Below, one piece after another: positions 1-9,303 of a stretch of DNA of 64,000 nt (position 1 is the stretch's first letter; the number at the start of each line of letters is the position of its first letter). The DNA comes from Phycisphaerales bacterium (GTDB lineage: Bacteria > Planctomycetota > Phycisphaerae > Phycisphaerales > UBA1924): contig JADLFW010000004.1 in the NCBI GenBank assembly GCA_020849615.1, positions 425,479 to 489,478 of the forward strand. The letters are read 5' to 3'. Position numbers and translations under genes: made by a program. The notes beneath the pieces are model-generated. The model did no database searches. It saw only the letters and a list, made by a program, of their open reading frames with translations, and was not told the DNA's origin.

Positions 1-2250
1 CCGCCGAAGGAGCCGATCGTCTTCTACGTCGAGCACACGGTGCCGGTGCGCTACCGCCGCTGGGTGCGCGAGGGCGCGCTGTACTGGAACGTGGCGTTCG
101 AGAAGATCGGGATCAAGGACGCCATCGAGGTCTACTACCAGGATGAAGAGACCGGCGCCAACATGGAGAAGGACCCGGAGGATGTGCGGTACAACTTCCT
201 CCGCTGGCTGAGCAACGACCAGGGCACGGCGATCGGCCCGTCGCGGGTGCACCCGCTGACCGGGCAGATCCTGGATGCGGATGTGATCCTGACCGACGGC
301 TGGATCCGGCATTTCTGGCTGAACTACAACCAGGTGCTGCCGGAGATGGCGATGGAGGGCTTCGGCCCGGAGACGATGGCGTGGCTGGAGTCGCGTCCGC
401 AGTGGGACCCGCGGATCCGTCTGGCGGAGCCGTTGGACCGCGACCGCATGATGGCGGAGCGGATGCAGCACGGGCTGCTGAAGTACGGCGGGCACCCGAT
501 CGCGATGGCGATGAGCCCCGACGGCGCGGGCAACATGGTGGGCGGCACGGAGTGGGACGGGATCGTGCGGCGGCAGAGCCAGCGCTCGGGGCTGTGCCTG
601 GCGGCGCAGGGCAAGGCGTTCGACGTGGCCACCATGCGGATGGCGCTGGAGATCATGGGCGACGCCCTCGAGCAGGCGGCGACGGCCAGCGAGCCCGACG
701 ACGAGGCCGAGGTCCAGAAGATGCTCGAGCAGCTGCCCCCCGAGCTGCGCAAGCAGGTGGAGGACCAGATCAAGTCGGCGGGCGGCATCGCCAAGATGAA
801 GGAAAAGATGCCCGCCGAGATGCGCGAGAAGCTCGCCAAGGGCGGCGAGCCCAAGGACGAGGACAAGAAGGACGACAAGGGCGACAAGAAGGATGAGAAG
901 AAGAAGGACCAGAAGTGGGACACGCTCGACGGCATCCCCGACTGGTTCGTCGGGCCGCTGCTGGCGGACCTGGTCACCCACGAGGTCGGTCACACGCTGG
1001 GGCTGCGCCACAACTTCAAGGCCTCCAGCATCTACACCCTCTCGGAGATCAACAGCACGCAGGTGAAGGGCAAGGCCTTCACCGGCTCGGTGATGGACTA
1101 CACGCCGATCAACATCAACATGGGCGACGGGCCCATCCAGGGCGACTTCGGCATGACGGGCGTGGGCGCCTACGACATGTGGGCGATCGAGTACGGCTAC
1201 ACGCTCGAGGACCCCAAGGAGGTCGTGAAGCGCGTGGCCGAGAAGGACCTGCGCTACGCCACCGACGAGGACACGTTCGGGCCCGACCCGCTGGCCCGGC
1301 GCTACGACTTCTCCGCCAACCCGCTGGACTACGCCAAGAGCCAGATGAAGCTGGCCAAGTACCACCGCGAGCGGCTGCTTAGCAAGTTCGTGAAGGACGG
1401 CGAGAGCTGGTCCAAGGCCCGCAAGGGGTACGAGCTGACGCTGGGGCTGCAGACCCGCGGGCTGTCGATGATGGCCAACTGGGTGGGCGGCGCCTACGTG
1501 AACCGCGACCGCAAGGGCGACCCCAACGCCCGCAACCCGGTGGAGATCGTTCCCGCCGGGACGCAGCGCGATGCGCTCAAGTGGGTCATCGACAACTCGT
1601 TCTTCGATGACTCGTTCGGGCTGACGCCCGAGCTGCGCGACAAGATGACGGTGGACAAGTGGATGGACCAGGGCGGCTTCCAGGACGCCATGCAGGACGC
1701 GACCTGGCCGATCCACGACCGCATCGCGGGCATCCAGTCGAGCGTCATGACGATGCTCATGAACCCGACGCGGCTCAAGCGCGTCTTCGACAACGAGTTC
1801 GGCGTGCCCGCCGACCAGGATGCGCTCACGCTGCCCGAGATGATCGACACGATCACCGTCGCTGTGTGGAAGGAGCTGGACGCGGCCCCCGAGGGCAACT
1901 ACTCCAACCGCAAGCCGATGATCTCGAGCCTGCGGCGCAACCTGCAGCGCGAGTACGTCGAGCGCATGATCGACCTCACGCTGCCGGGCGGGGTCAGCGG
2001 CGAGGCGGGCAAGCCCATCTCCAACCTGGCGGTCGCCAAGCTCCGCCAGCTGAAGGACAAGCTCGCCAAGGCGAGCGAAACGAGCGGGCTTGACACCTAC
2101 ACCCAGGCCCACCTCTCCGAGGCCAAGATCCGCATCGACAAGGCCCTGGATGCGCAGTTCATCTACAACTCGGGAGGCGCGGGCGGCGTGCCTTACTGGC
2201 TCTTCGGTCGTCCCACTGAGCAGGCCCCGCAGCAGCACGAGCAGCCCTGA
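1..2250 (+). CDS. Zinc-dependent metalloprotease (DUF5117/DUF4953-like), 5' truncated
   Basis: Large zinc protease, probably exported; substrate unknown. The frame is open from base 1, so the start lies outside the window and the gene is longer than the 749 codons seen. The extended zincin motif HEVGHTLGLRHN begins at base 979: its three histidines would bind zinc and the glutamate act as base. Shortly before it (about bases 850-920) is a low-complexity Lys/Asp/Glu stretch, probably a flexible linker. The combination of long flanks, the HExxHxxGxxHN motif and the following NFKAS matches bacterial metalloproteases carrying DUF5117 and DUF4953 domains. A strong terminator follows directly, so this gene ends its transcript. 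Metalloprotease is confident, the subfamily less so. Confidence 0.85.
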   Translation, partial: PPKEPIVFYVEHTVPVRYRRWVREGALYWNVAFEKIGIKDAIEVYYQDEETGANMEKDPEDVRYNFLRWLSNDQGTAIGPSRVHPLTGQILDADVILTDGWIRHFWLNYNQVLPEMAMEGFGPETMAWLESRPQWDPRIRLAEPLDRDRMMAERMQHGLLKYGGHPIAMAMSPDGAGNMVGGTEWDGIVRRQSQRSGLCLAAQGKAFDVATMRMALEIMGDALEQAATASEPDDEAEVQKMLEQLPPELRKQVEDQIKSAGGIAKMKEKMPAEMREKLAKGGEPKDEDKKDDKGDKKDEKKKDQKWDTLDGIPDWFVGPLLADLVTHEVGHTLGLRHNFKASSIYTLSEINSTQVKGKAFTGSVMDYTPININMGDGPIQGDFGMTGVGAYDMWAIEYGYTLEDPKEVVKRVAEKDLRYATDEDTFGPDPLARRYDFSANPLDYAKSQMKLAKYHRERLLSKFVKDGESWSKARKGYELTLGLQTRGLSMMANWVGGAYVNRDRKGDPNARNPVEIVPAGTQRDALKWVIDNSFFDDSFGLTPELRDKMTVDKWMDQGGFQDAMQDATWPIHDRIAGIQSSVMTMLMNPTRLKRVFDNEFGVPADQDALTLPEMIDTITVAVWKELDAAPEGNYSNRKPMISSLRRNLQREYVERMIDLTLPGGVSGEAGKPISNLAVAKLRQLKDKLAKASETSGLDTYTQAHLSEAKIRIDKALDAQFIYNSGGAGGVPYWLFGRPTEQAPQQHEQP

Positions 2251-2276
2251 GCGGGTGAGCTGAACCGGATGTGATC

Positions 2277-2308
2277 AAGGGCCGTCCCGCAGCGGGCGGC
2301 CCTTTTTT
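2277..2308 (+). terminator. Rho-independent terminator after the metalloprotease
   Basis: The arms AAGGGCCG(T)CCC and GGGCGGCCCTT pair with one bulged T around a GCAGC loop and are followed by a run of six T. It lies 27 bases after the stop codon of the metalloprotease. Confidence 0.8.
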
Positions 2309-2360
2309 CTGCGCACGGAAGAGAGGATGAACGCGGCTCGACGCCGGTCAGGACGACCGG

Positions 2361-2427
2361 ATCGGTGTCCATCCGCGTTGAACCGTGGCCGGTTTGTCTC
2401 TGCGCCCTCTGCGGACGGTGCGTTGAG
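2361..2427. repeat. Degenerate planctomycete-type intergenic repeat tract
   Basis: The gap between the metalloprotease and tadA contains phrases such as GTCCATCCGCGTTGAACCG and CTCTGCGCCCTCTGCGG. These are degenerate copies of the 'ATCCGTG...' and 'CTCTGCG...' repeats scattered through planctomycete intergenic DNA. No gene is supported here. Recognition is from memory of such repeats, not from a search. Confidence 0.45.
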
Positions 2428-2434
2428 TTCTTCC

Positions 2435-3001
2435 TCAGACTCCCCGGCCGCGGCGCAGGTCGCGGAAGAACGCGCGGAGCAGGCCCGCGGCCTCCTCGGC
2501 CCGGACACCGGTGATGACCTCCGCCCGGTGGTTCAGGCGCCTGTCATCGGCGAGCGTGTAGAGGGAACGGGCCGCGCCGGCCTTGGGGTCATCGGCGCCG
2601 TAGACGAGCCGGCCGATGCGGGCGTTGACGATCAGCCCGGCGCACATGGGGCAGGGCTCGAGGGTCACCGCCAGCGTGCAGTCGTTGAGGCGCCAGTCCC
2701 GGGCCGCGGCGCAGGCCCGCTGGATGGCGATGAACTCGGCGTGCGAGGAGGGATCCTTGTCGACCTCGCGGCGGTTGAAGCCCTCGCCAAGGATCTCCCC
2801 CGTGGCGGTGCGGTAGACCACCGCGCCGACGGGGACCTCGCCCATCGCGGCGGCCTCGCGGGCGAGATCGAGCGCGCGGGCCATCATGCGGAGGTCGAGC
2901 TCGGTCGCGGGGGCGGCGGGCCCGGCGGGCGCGTGAACGCCCGGGACGGCCCGGACGGGCTCGGGCCGGAACAGTCGCATCCAGAACGGGCGGGCCATCA
3001 C
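2435..3001 (-). CDS. tadA: tRNA-specific adenosine deaminase
   Basis: Zinc deaminase that converts A34 to inosine in the anticodon of tRNA-Arg(ACG), a cytoplasmic and normally essential reaction. The CDA-fold motifs are clear: HAEFIAI (zinc His and catalytic Glu) and PCPMCAG (two zinc Cys), followed by the typical RLVYGADDPKAGA. The protein has 188 residues, with about 35 extra N-terminal residues before the conserved MMARALDLAREAAAMG. The first codons are GTG ATG; GAGGAG lies 14-17 bases upstream of the ATG at 2998, so either codon may be used. It is a single gene on the minus strand, separated from tatC by a repeat-rich gap. A related cytosine/guanine deaminase is possible but less likely given the PCPMC and DDPKAGA context. 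Confidence 0.88.
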   Translation of the reverse strand: MMARPFWMRLFRPEPVRAVPGVHAPAGPAAPATELDLRMMARALDLAREAAAMGEVPVGAVVYRTATGEILGEGFNRREVDKDPSSHAEFIAIQRACAAARDWRLNDCTLAVTLEPCPMCAGLIVNARIGRLVYGADDPKAGAARSLYTLADDRRLNHRAEVITGVRAEEAAGLLRAFFRDLRRGRGV

Positions 3002-3023
3002 GATCAGGGCGCTCCTCAGGAAG

Positions 3024-3298
3024 ACTCACCACAGAGGCGCAGAGACCACAGAGAAGAAGGGAACAGGGGACAGGGGGTAGATTGGATCATCAAGCATCAC
3101 CCATCAAGTAGTAAAGGTCTCGTCGGCTCTGTGCCTCTGTGCCTCTGTGGTGAAGACTCTTCGTTGGACTTATCAAGGCGGTGCAACGCAGAGGCGCGGA
3201 GGCACAGAGAAGATGGGAACGGGTCAAGTTGATCCGACAGCATCGGCCTGTTCCCTGTCCCCTGTTTCTCTGTGGTCTCTGTGTCTTTGTGGTGAACT
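3024..3298. repeat. Nested inverted repeats of the CACCACAGAGGC family
   Basis: This gap is built from diverged copies of one repeat. CACCACAGAGGCGCAGAGAC at about 3027 is matched in inverse orientation at about 3265-3293 (CTCTGTGGTCTCTGTG...), giving outer arms of roughly 40 bases at 3025-3067 and 3258-3297 that also share the AACAGGGGACAGGG phrase. Inside lie a second inverse copy (GTGCCTCTGTGGTG near 3142-3161) and a direct copy (AACGCAGAGGCGCGGAGGC near 3184). No coding frame is supported. This repeat type is widespread between genes in planctomycetes. Confidence 0.7.
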
Positions 3299-3304
3299 CC
3301 TGTC

Positions 3305-4354
3305 TTAGTCACCCGCATCGACATCGCCTTCCTTCTTCGGCCGCAGGCCGCGGGCCACGCGGTCGGCGGGGAGGGCCCACAGCAGGAAGCCGCCGAGTTC
3401 GAAGAGCAGGTAGAGGGGGATGGCCAGGAGGCTCATGGTGAGGGGGTCGGGGGTGGGGGTGAGTATCGCCGCGGCGACCGCGCAGATCAGCACGACGTGC
3501 TTGCGGTAGTGCTTGAGCATGGCCCGGTCGATGACGCCGGCCCAGCCCAGGAGCATGACGAGGACGGGGGTCTGGAAGCCGCCGGCGAAGGCGAGCATCA
3601 TGGAGAGGAAGAGGTCGAGGTACTCCTTGATGCGGTACTGCTGCTCGATGCCGGCGCCCTTGGTGAGGGGCATGCCCATGATGACGGGCGGCTGGCCCGG
3701 CAACGCGACGTTGCAGCGCAGCTCGTTCAGCAGGCGGTTGATCCAGACCGCGCCGACGGCGGGGTCCTTGGGATCGCCCTCGAGGACGGGGTAGACGGGG
3801 AGCGTGACGCCCTCGGGCAGCGCGCCGATGATCGGAGTGACGGGCCGGCCCATCTCCGAGCCGAAGTGCACGAAGAACTTGAGCATGGCGGGGAGGATGA
3901 TGAAGTAGAGGAAGACGATGCCCAGGATGGTGAGCAGGGCGCTCATCGGGACCAGCAGGTAGGCGAAGCGGCGCTCGTGCTGGTAGAGGCCGGGGGCGAC
4001 GAACTTCCAGAGCTGCCACAGGAGCCACGGGCCCGCCAGCAGCAGCGTGACGATGCCGGCGATCTTGAAGTAGGAGAAGAAGGTCTCCAGGACGTTGGTG
4101 GCCTGGAGCGTGGGGCGCTGGCCCTCGTGACGCAGGGCGTTCTGCACGGGCAGGACCAGGAACTCCAGGATCGACTGCCCGTAGTAGACCGCCAGCGCAA
4201 AGATCGGCACCGCGCCCAGCAGCCCGAAGAGCAGCCGCCGGCGCAGCTCTTCGATGTGGTCGCCGAACGACATCACCGCGCCCTCATCGCCCGCCGGCGC
4301 GAGGTCGGCCCGCTCGCGGTGCAGCAGATCCCGGCGTGTCTGGAGGTCGCTCAT
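3305..4354 (-). CDS. tatC: Sec-independent protein translocase TatC
   Basis: Core integral membrane subunit of the twin-arginine translocase, which binds RR signal peptides and exports folded proteins. Conserved family features are visible: the N-terminal HIEELRRRL box (E. coli HLIELRKRL), FVAPGLYQHERR before TM3, and the C-terminal AAAILTPTPDPLTMSLLAIPLYLLFE helices; six TM helices can be placed. The frame is open further upstream, but that part overlaps the next gene and is not TatC-like, so MSDLQTRRD at 4354 is the likely start. At 349 residues it is about 90 longer than E. coli TatC (258). The extra sequence lies mainly in the second periplasmic loop (PEGVTLPVYPVLEGDPKDP onward, between TM3 and TM4). 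No tatA or tatB is in the window. Confidence 0.93.
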   Translation of the reverse strand: MSDLQTRRDLLHRERADLAPAGDEGAVMSFGDHIEELRRRLLFGLLGAVPIFALAVYYGQSILEFLVLPVQNALRHEGQRPTLQATNVLETFFSYFKIAGIVTLLLAGPWLLWQLWKFVAPGLYQHERRFAYLLVPMSALLTILGIVFLYFIILPAMLKFFVHFGSEMGRPVTPIIGALPEGVTLPVYPVLEGDPKDPAVGAVWINRLLNELRCNVALPGQPPVIMGMPLTKGAGIEQQYRIKEYLDLFLSMMLAFAGGFQTPVLVMLLGWAGVIDRAMLKHYRKHVVLICAVAAAILTPTPDPLTMSLLAIPLYLLFELGGFLLWALPADRVARGLRPKKEGDVDAGD

Positions 4355-4412
4355 AAGTGGGGTCGAGCAGGCGGCGTGCCGGGGAGCGTAGCCGGGCCGG
4401 TGCGTCCGCCTA

Positions 4413-4673
4413 TCAGCGGTGCGCTCCGCGGGCCATCTCGTCGATCGCCGCCTTGGCGTCGTAGAGCGAGGCCCCGGTGATCTCGCGGTAGCGCTTGATC
4501 GCGGCGATCGTGTGCGCCGGGCCCCTGGCCGCAAGGTCGCGCACCTCCTGCAGCTCATCGCTCCCGGGCAACTCGAGCCCCAGGTGCTCGAGGATCAGGT
4601 CGAGCTTCCGCTCCAGCCGGGCGAGCCGCAGCCTCTCCGAAGGTGGTGGCGAACCGAACCCGAATAAACCCAT
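4413..4673 (-). CDS. Small ribosomal protein L7/L12 C-terminal-domain-like protein
   Basis: An 86-residue protein whose C-terminal half (AIKRYREITGASLYDAKAAID) matches the L7/L12 C-terminal fold (IKxVREITGLGLKEAKxxVE). It has no L12 dimerisation domain; instead there is an N-terminal leucine-rich helix (ERLRLARLERKLDLILEHL) that may form a coiled coil. The start at 4673 (MGLFGFG) is preferred over the upstream ATG at 4691 because AGGGGGTG lies just before it. It ends about 60 bases before the start of tatC and is on the same strand, so the two may be co-transcribed. Stand-alone L7/L12-CTD proteins are common in bacteria but without an assigned function; this is not the ribosomal stalk protein itself. 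Confidence 0.75.
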   Translation of the reverse strand: MGLFGFGSPPPSERLRLARLERKLDLILEHLGLELPGSDELQEVRDLAARGPAHTIAAIKRYREITGASLYDAKAAIDEMARGAHR

Positions 4674-4823
4674 GAACACCCCCTGGTGCACGGCCTGTGA
4701 AGGGTAGACCGGGCCGCGAACCGATGATTCCGCGGGTGACGGGCCCGCGGCCCGGTTCGTAGGAAGGATGGCCGACGGGCAGGCCCGGCCCGCGCATCTG
4801 GTCGGGTGAAGTAGTGGGGACTT

Positions 4824-5477
4824 GTGCAGCAGCCACCGGTTGATCCCGAGGTTTCACTCGTCGCGGCCGCTTCCCGCGGAGACACGGAAGCCCTGCGCCG
4901 GCTCTGGGAGGCCAACCGGCGGTGGGTGGCGGCGGTGATCCTGGCCCACAAGCCCCGTTGGGCCGATGCGGATGACCTGCTGCAGGATGTCGCGGCCACG
5001 CTGGTCCGCAAGATCGGGCAGGTGAGGGAGGAAGCCGCTTTCCGCCCGTGGCTGCGGACCGTCGCGATCAACGCGGCCCGGGCCGCTGCGCGGGGGCAGC
5101 ACCACGAGCCGATCGCGTTCTCCTCGGCGGCGGGCCGGGCGGGCGCGGGTGTGGAGATCGATGCGCCGGTCGGCGCGGGGCGCGGGCCGGATTCGGCCGC
5201 GCCGGGCTCCGAGTCCGACCGCCGCGATGAGGGCCGTCGCCTGCTGGACCTGGCCGCGATGCTGCCCGAGGGCTACCGCGAGCCCCTGCTGCTGCGGTGC
5301 CTGCACGACATGAGCTACCGGCAGATCGGCCTGCTCGTGGGGCTGCCGGAGACGACGATCGAGACGCGGATCGCGCGCGGGCGGAGGATGCTCCGCGAAC
5401 TGGCCCAGGGCACGACGTCCGGGAACGACCAGGCGGGCACGGTGCCACGCCAGGCCCGGCAGACGCTGGGGTGCTGA
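4824..5477 (+). CDS. ECF-type RNA polymerase sigma factor
   Basis: Alternative sigma factor that directs RNA polymerase to its own promoter set. Region 2 covers roughly residues 10-80 (GDTEALRRLWEANRRWV ... DADDLLQDVAATLVRKI), followed by the RPWLRTVAINAARAAAR helix. Region 4 covers about residues 135-190 (LLDLAAMLPEGYREPLLLR, MSYRQIGLLVGLPETTIETR), a clear helix-turn-helix. The linker is long and Gly/Ala-rich. The GTG start is preceded by GTGGGGA. The next gene, 75 bases on, encodes a single-pass membrane protein that may be its anti-sigma factor, the usual arrangement. The subgroup cannot be told from sequence alone. Confidence 0.9.
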   Translation: MQQPPVDPEVSLVAAASRGDTEALRRLWEANRRWVAAVILAHKPRWADADDLLQDVAATLVRKIGQVREEAAFRPWLRTVAINAARAAARGQHHEPIAFSSAAGRAGAGVEIDAPVGAGRGPDSAAPGSESDRRDEGRRLLDLAAMLPEGYREPLLLRCLHDMSYRQIGLLVGLPETTIETRIARGRRMLRELAQGTTSGNDQAGTVPRQARQTLGC

Positions 5478-5552
5478 CGGATCGGCCCGGCTGGCGCATC
5501 TTGATGGAGAGGAAGGGGCGTGCGGGCTGGAGCGCACGCTTCGGGTGAAGCC

Positions 5553-6212
5553 ATGACAACCGCCGATTACAACTCTGATCCGGGCCTGGAGCGCGACCTG
5601 CTCATCAGCCGCGTCGTGGACTGCCGGGCCTCCGCGGAAGACTGGTCGGCCCTGGACCGGCTGGCCCGGGGAGACGATTCGGTCTGGCGCGAGCTGGCCC
5701 GGGCCCAGCGCGAGCACGCGCTGCTCTCGGGCGCGGTGCTGGATGAGGTGGCCTCGGCGGATTCGGTCGGGCTGCCCGAGCACCACGCGGCGAGCTTCAG
5801 GCTGACCTCGCGCATCCGGGCCGCCGGCGCGTGGGGCGGCTGGGCCGCGGCCGCGGCGGTGGCCCTGGCGTGGATGGGCGGGCTGCCGGCGGGCGGCCCG
5901 GGCCAGCCCGGCGCCGCGGGCAATCAGGCCTCGGTGCTCCCCTTCAGCAACGCCTCCGATGCTCTCAACGCGTACCTCGACCTGGGCAAGAAGGATGGCC
6001 GCGTGATCCAGCAGCTGCCCGGCAAGGTGCTGCTGGATGACCCCCAGCCGGCGGCCGATGGCCAGGGCTACGAGGTCATCTTCATCCGCCAGATCGTCGA
6101 GCGCGAGCGCGTGCCCGACCTGTACCGCTTCAGCCGGGATGAGACGGGCGGGCTGACGGCCGTGCCCGTGCAGGTGCGCCGCGCGGTGCGCGGTTCACCC
6201 GGCCCGATGTAA
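5553..6212 (+). CDS. Single-pass membrane protein, putative anti-sigma factor
   Basis: A 219-residue protein with a soluble N-terminal part (about residues 1-90), one transmembrane helix (about 93-111, AWGGWAAAAAVALAWMGG) and an extracytoplasmic C-terminal domain. The N-terminal part (DLLISRVVDCRASAEDWSALDRLARGD) resembles the helical start of planctomycete proteins encoded next to ECF sigma factors. No zinc-binding HxxxCxxC anti-sigma motif is present, so the role is inferred from position and topology only. The start at 5553 is preferred because GGTGAAG precedes it; an in-frame ATG 11 codons earlier lacks such a site. It is probably co-transcribed with the sigma factor. Confidence 0.6.
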   Translation: MTTADYNSDPGLERDLLISRVVDCRASAEDWSALDRLARGDDSVWRELARAQREHALLSGAVLDEVASADSVGLPEHHAASFRLTSRIRAAGAWGGWAAAAAVALAWMGGLPAGGPGQPGAAGNQASVLPFSNASDALNAYLDLGKKDGRVIQQLPGKVLLDDPQPAADGQGYEVIFIRQIVERERVPDLYRFSRDETGGLTAVPVQVRRAVRGSPGPM

Positions 6213-6300
6213 GCACGACCCCGGCGATCTCCCGGGCGCAAGACAACCCAAGGTATTCCGAAACACAGGTAGAGCACAGAACCACGACAGGAGCCATGCC

Positions 6301-7557
6301 ATGAACCGTTCCAGCCCCCTGGTCCGACTGAACACCGCCGCGATGACCGCGGCGCTGCTGGCGGCGGCCGCCGGCGCCCCGGTGTACGCCCAGCCCTCGA
6401 CCGACACCACCGAGAAACAGCTCGAGGGCAGCTTCGATCAGCCGCTGGCCGGCGATGACGGCGGCTCGCAGAGCACGACCGTGATGGAGGTCCGCGACGA
6501 CTCGGGCTCGTACAAGCTCGAGATGTCGGGCAAGAAGATCAAGGCCTGGCACGACGGCAAGGCGGTGCCGAAGGACCGCATCCGCCGCACCAAGGACAAG
6601 GTCGAGCTGCTCGACAAGGAGGGCAATGTCCTCCATGCGTTCAAGGTCGGCGGGCAGGGCGCGCCCGGCGCGATCGAGATCCCCGGCGCGGGCCGGTTCT
6701 TCTTCCGCGAGGGCGTTCCGGGGCAGCCCGGCACCCCGCAGCCGCCCGAGCCGCCGCGTCCGCTCGGCAATATCGTCATCCAGAACGCACCGCCCGTGAT
6801 GCTGGGTATCACCATGTCCGACGCGGATGAAGGCGTCCTCGAGGAGATCAACCAGGGCCGCGAGGGTGACAAGATCGAGAGCGGCATCGTCGTCGACCGC
6901 GTCGTCGATGAGCTTCCTGCCGCCAAGGCCGGGCTGGAGGAGGGCGATGTGATCATCGCCGTCGGGGGCGAGCGCGGCGTCGACCAGGAGGAGCTCCGCG
7001 ACATGCTCCGCGAGCGCAAGCCCGGCGATGAGCTCGCGCTGAAGGTCTTCCGCGACGGCAAGAGCAAGGACATCACGGTCAAGCTCGAGAAGTTCGATGC
7101 GGCGCGGCTCAGCCCCGGCATGGCCGGTCAGCCCGGCGATCAGGTCGAGGTCGAGGGCGTGCCCAACTGGCTGCAGCACCTGGGCGGCGAGCAGGGCCGC
7201 GCTCACATGGAAGCGGCCCGCAAGGAGCTCGAGAAGGCGCTGAAGCAGCTGAAGGACAACCCGGACCTGCAGCCCGACAAGATCCGCAGCGAGACCCAGA
7301 AGGCGCTCGAGCAGGCGCTCAAGGCCTTCCGCGAGGCGGAGAAGAACGGGCAGCAGCAGTGGGAGCGGTTCATGGGCCCGGGCGAGGATGGCCAGGCCTG
7401 GGTCTGGAGCGGCAAGCCCGACCAGTTCTACAAGGTGCCCACGCCCGCGCCGCGCGGTGATGGCGACACGTCCCGCAAGCTCGACCGCCTCGCCGACCAG
7501 CTGGAGCGCCTCAACCGCCGTCTCGATGAACTCGAGCGCCGGCTCGACCAGCGCTGA
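6301..7557 (+). CDS. Secreted PDZ-domain protein with C-terminal coiled coil
   Basis: A 418-residue exported protein. Residues 1-30 are a Sec signal peptide ending AGAPVYAQ. A PDZ domain covers roughly residues 160-265 (IESGIVVDRVVDELPAAKAG, LEEGDVIIAVGGERG, LKVFRDGKSKDITVKL), followed by long charged helices (about 295-350) and a C-terminal heptad region (LADQLERLNRRLDELERRL). No protease domain is present, so it is not a DegP/HtrA enzyme; the PDZ may bind peptide C-termini or envelope proteins. AGGAG lies 7 bases before the ATG. It follows the sigma/anti-sigma pair by 88 bases and may belong to that operon, and a strong terminator closes the unit. The function is not known. Confidence 0.8.
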   Translation: MNRSSPLVRLNTAAMTAALLAAAAGAPVYAQPSTDTTEKQLEGSFDQPLAGDDGGSQSTTVMEVRDDSGSYKLEMSGKKIKAWHDGKAVPKDRIRRTKDKVELLDKEGNVLHAFKVGGQGAPGAIEIPGAGRFFFREGVPGQPGTPQPPEPPRPLGNIVIQNAPPVMLGITMSDADEGVLEEINQGREGDKIESGIVVDRVVDELPAAKAGLEEGDVIIAVGGERGVDQEELRDMLRERKPGDELALKVFRDGKSKDITVKLEKFDAARLSPGMAGQPGDQVEVEGVPNWLQHLGGEQGRAHMEAARKELEKALKQLKDNPDLQPDKIRSETQKALEQALKAFREAEKNGQQQWERFMGPGEDGQAWVWSGKPDQFYKVPTPAPRGDGDTSRKLDRLADQLERLNRRLDELERRLDQR

Positions 7558-7645
7558 GCACGGAACGCCCCCGGCCCGGGATCACCCGCATCCCCGGTGC
7601 GCGGGCGGCGACCACCACTTGCGGCTCCCAGGAGCCACATGCGGC

Positions 7646-7683
7646 CCGGCCGCGCGCCCCACCGCGCGGCCGGTGCTTCTTTT
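7646..7683 (+). terminator. Rho-independent terminator after the PDZ gene
   Basis: A perfect 11-bp stem (CCGGCCGCGCG at 7646-7656 with CGCGCGGCCGG at 7663-7673) and a six-base loop are followed by TGCTTCTTTT. A smaller GGCTCC/GGAGCC palindrome lies just before it at 7623-7636. It ends the sigma/anti-sigma/PDZ unit. Confidence 0.85.
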
Positions 7684-7823
7684 GGCCGCGGCCCGGCGGA
7701 GTGTCGGTTTCGCCCGCCGGTTTGGTTACACCGTCGATCCGGGCGGGCCGATACACGTAGAGACACTACGATCCGATAACCGGCCCGAGGCCGGAGCCGC
7801 TCTCCCCCGGAAAGGACGCCAGC

Positions 7824-8903
<1,080 letters not shown>

Positions 8904-8907
8904 GCGA

Positions 8908-9204
8908 TCAGCCCACCAGCCCGACCGCGCCCCACAGGCCGATGAGCAGGCCGAAGAAGATGAGGCACACCCCGGTCGCGCGCCAGATGGCCCGCCGCTC
9001 GGTCGTCGGCGGGGTCAGCTGACGGCGGTGCACATCCTCCCCGCATTCGGGGCAGATCTGCCACGGACGGATCTGAAGCTCGTACCCGCAGCGGGGGCAG
9101 CGGTAGCGGTCGATCTCGCGGATCCGCCGCGAGGCGGCCAGCACGACCGCCCCCGCGATCAGCAGCACACCCGCCAGGATGAGCACGAACACGGCCGGGC
9201 TCAT
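8908..9204 (-). CDS. Small two-TM membrane protein with zinc ribbon
   Basis: A 98-residue protein with TM1 (PAVFVLILAGVLLIAGAVVL), a cytoplasmic zinc ribbon made of RCPRCGYEL and CPECGE (four Cys as two CxxC pairs), and TM2 (ATGVCLIFFGLLIGLWGAV). This architecture recurs in planctomycetes; a second protein with the same ribbon is encoded at 41542-42033. The function is unknown. The start at 9204 (MSPAVFV) puts TM1 at the N-terminus; the longer frame to 9255 adds only an Arg-rich leader. It converges with moxR, leaving 4 bases between the stops. Confidence 0.7.
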   Translation of the reverse strand: MSPAVFVLILAGVLLIAGAVVLAASRRIREIDRYRCPRCGYELQIRPWQICPECGEDVHRRQLTPPTTERRAIWRATGVCLIFFGLLIGLWGAVGLVG

Positions 9205-9292
9205 GATGCCTGAGCCTATCCGCCGCCGGGGGCCCCGGATGATTCGCGGTCTCACTTGACGGCCCCGGGCGACGCCCGGGCCCGGGGCCCGC

Positions 9293-9298
9293 TAGCGT
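9293..9298 (+). promoter_or_regulatory. TAGCGT -10-like element, likely leaderless start
   Basis: TAGCGT lies 5 bases before the ATG at 9304 of the metal ATPase, which has no Shine-Dalgarno sequence. It is one of six genes in the window with TANNNT directly before the start. The upstream in-frame TTG at 9256 would put this element inside the coding region. Confidence 0.45.
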
Positions 9299-9303
9299 TA
9301 TGG

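Noticed and set aside
2327..3232. Plus-strand frame opposite tadA
   Set aside because: It crosses repeat tracts and the antisense of the deaminase motifs; no features of its own.
4355..4558. N-terminal extension of TatC
   Set aside because: It overlaps the L7/L12-like gene in another frame and is Arg/Ser/Pro-rich; the TatC family starts near MSDLQTRRD.
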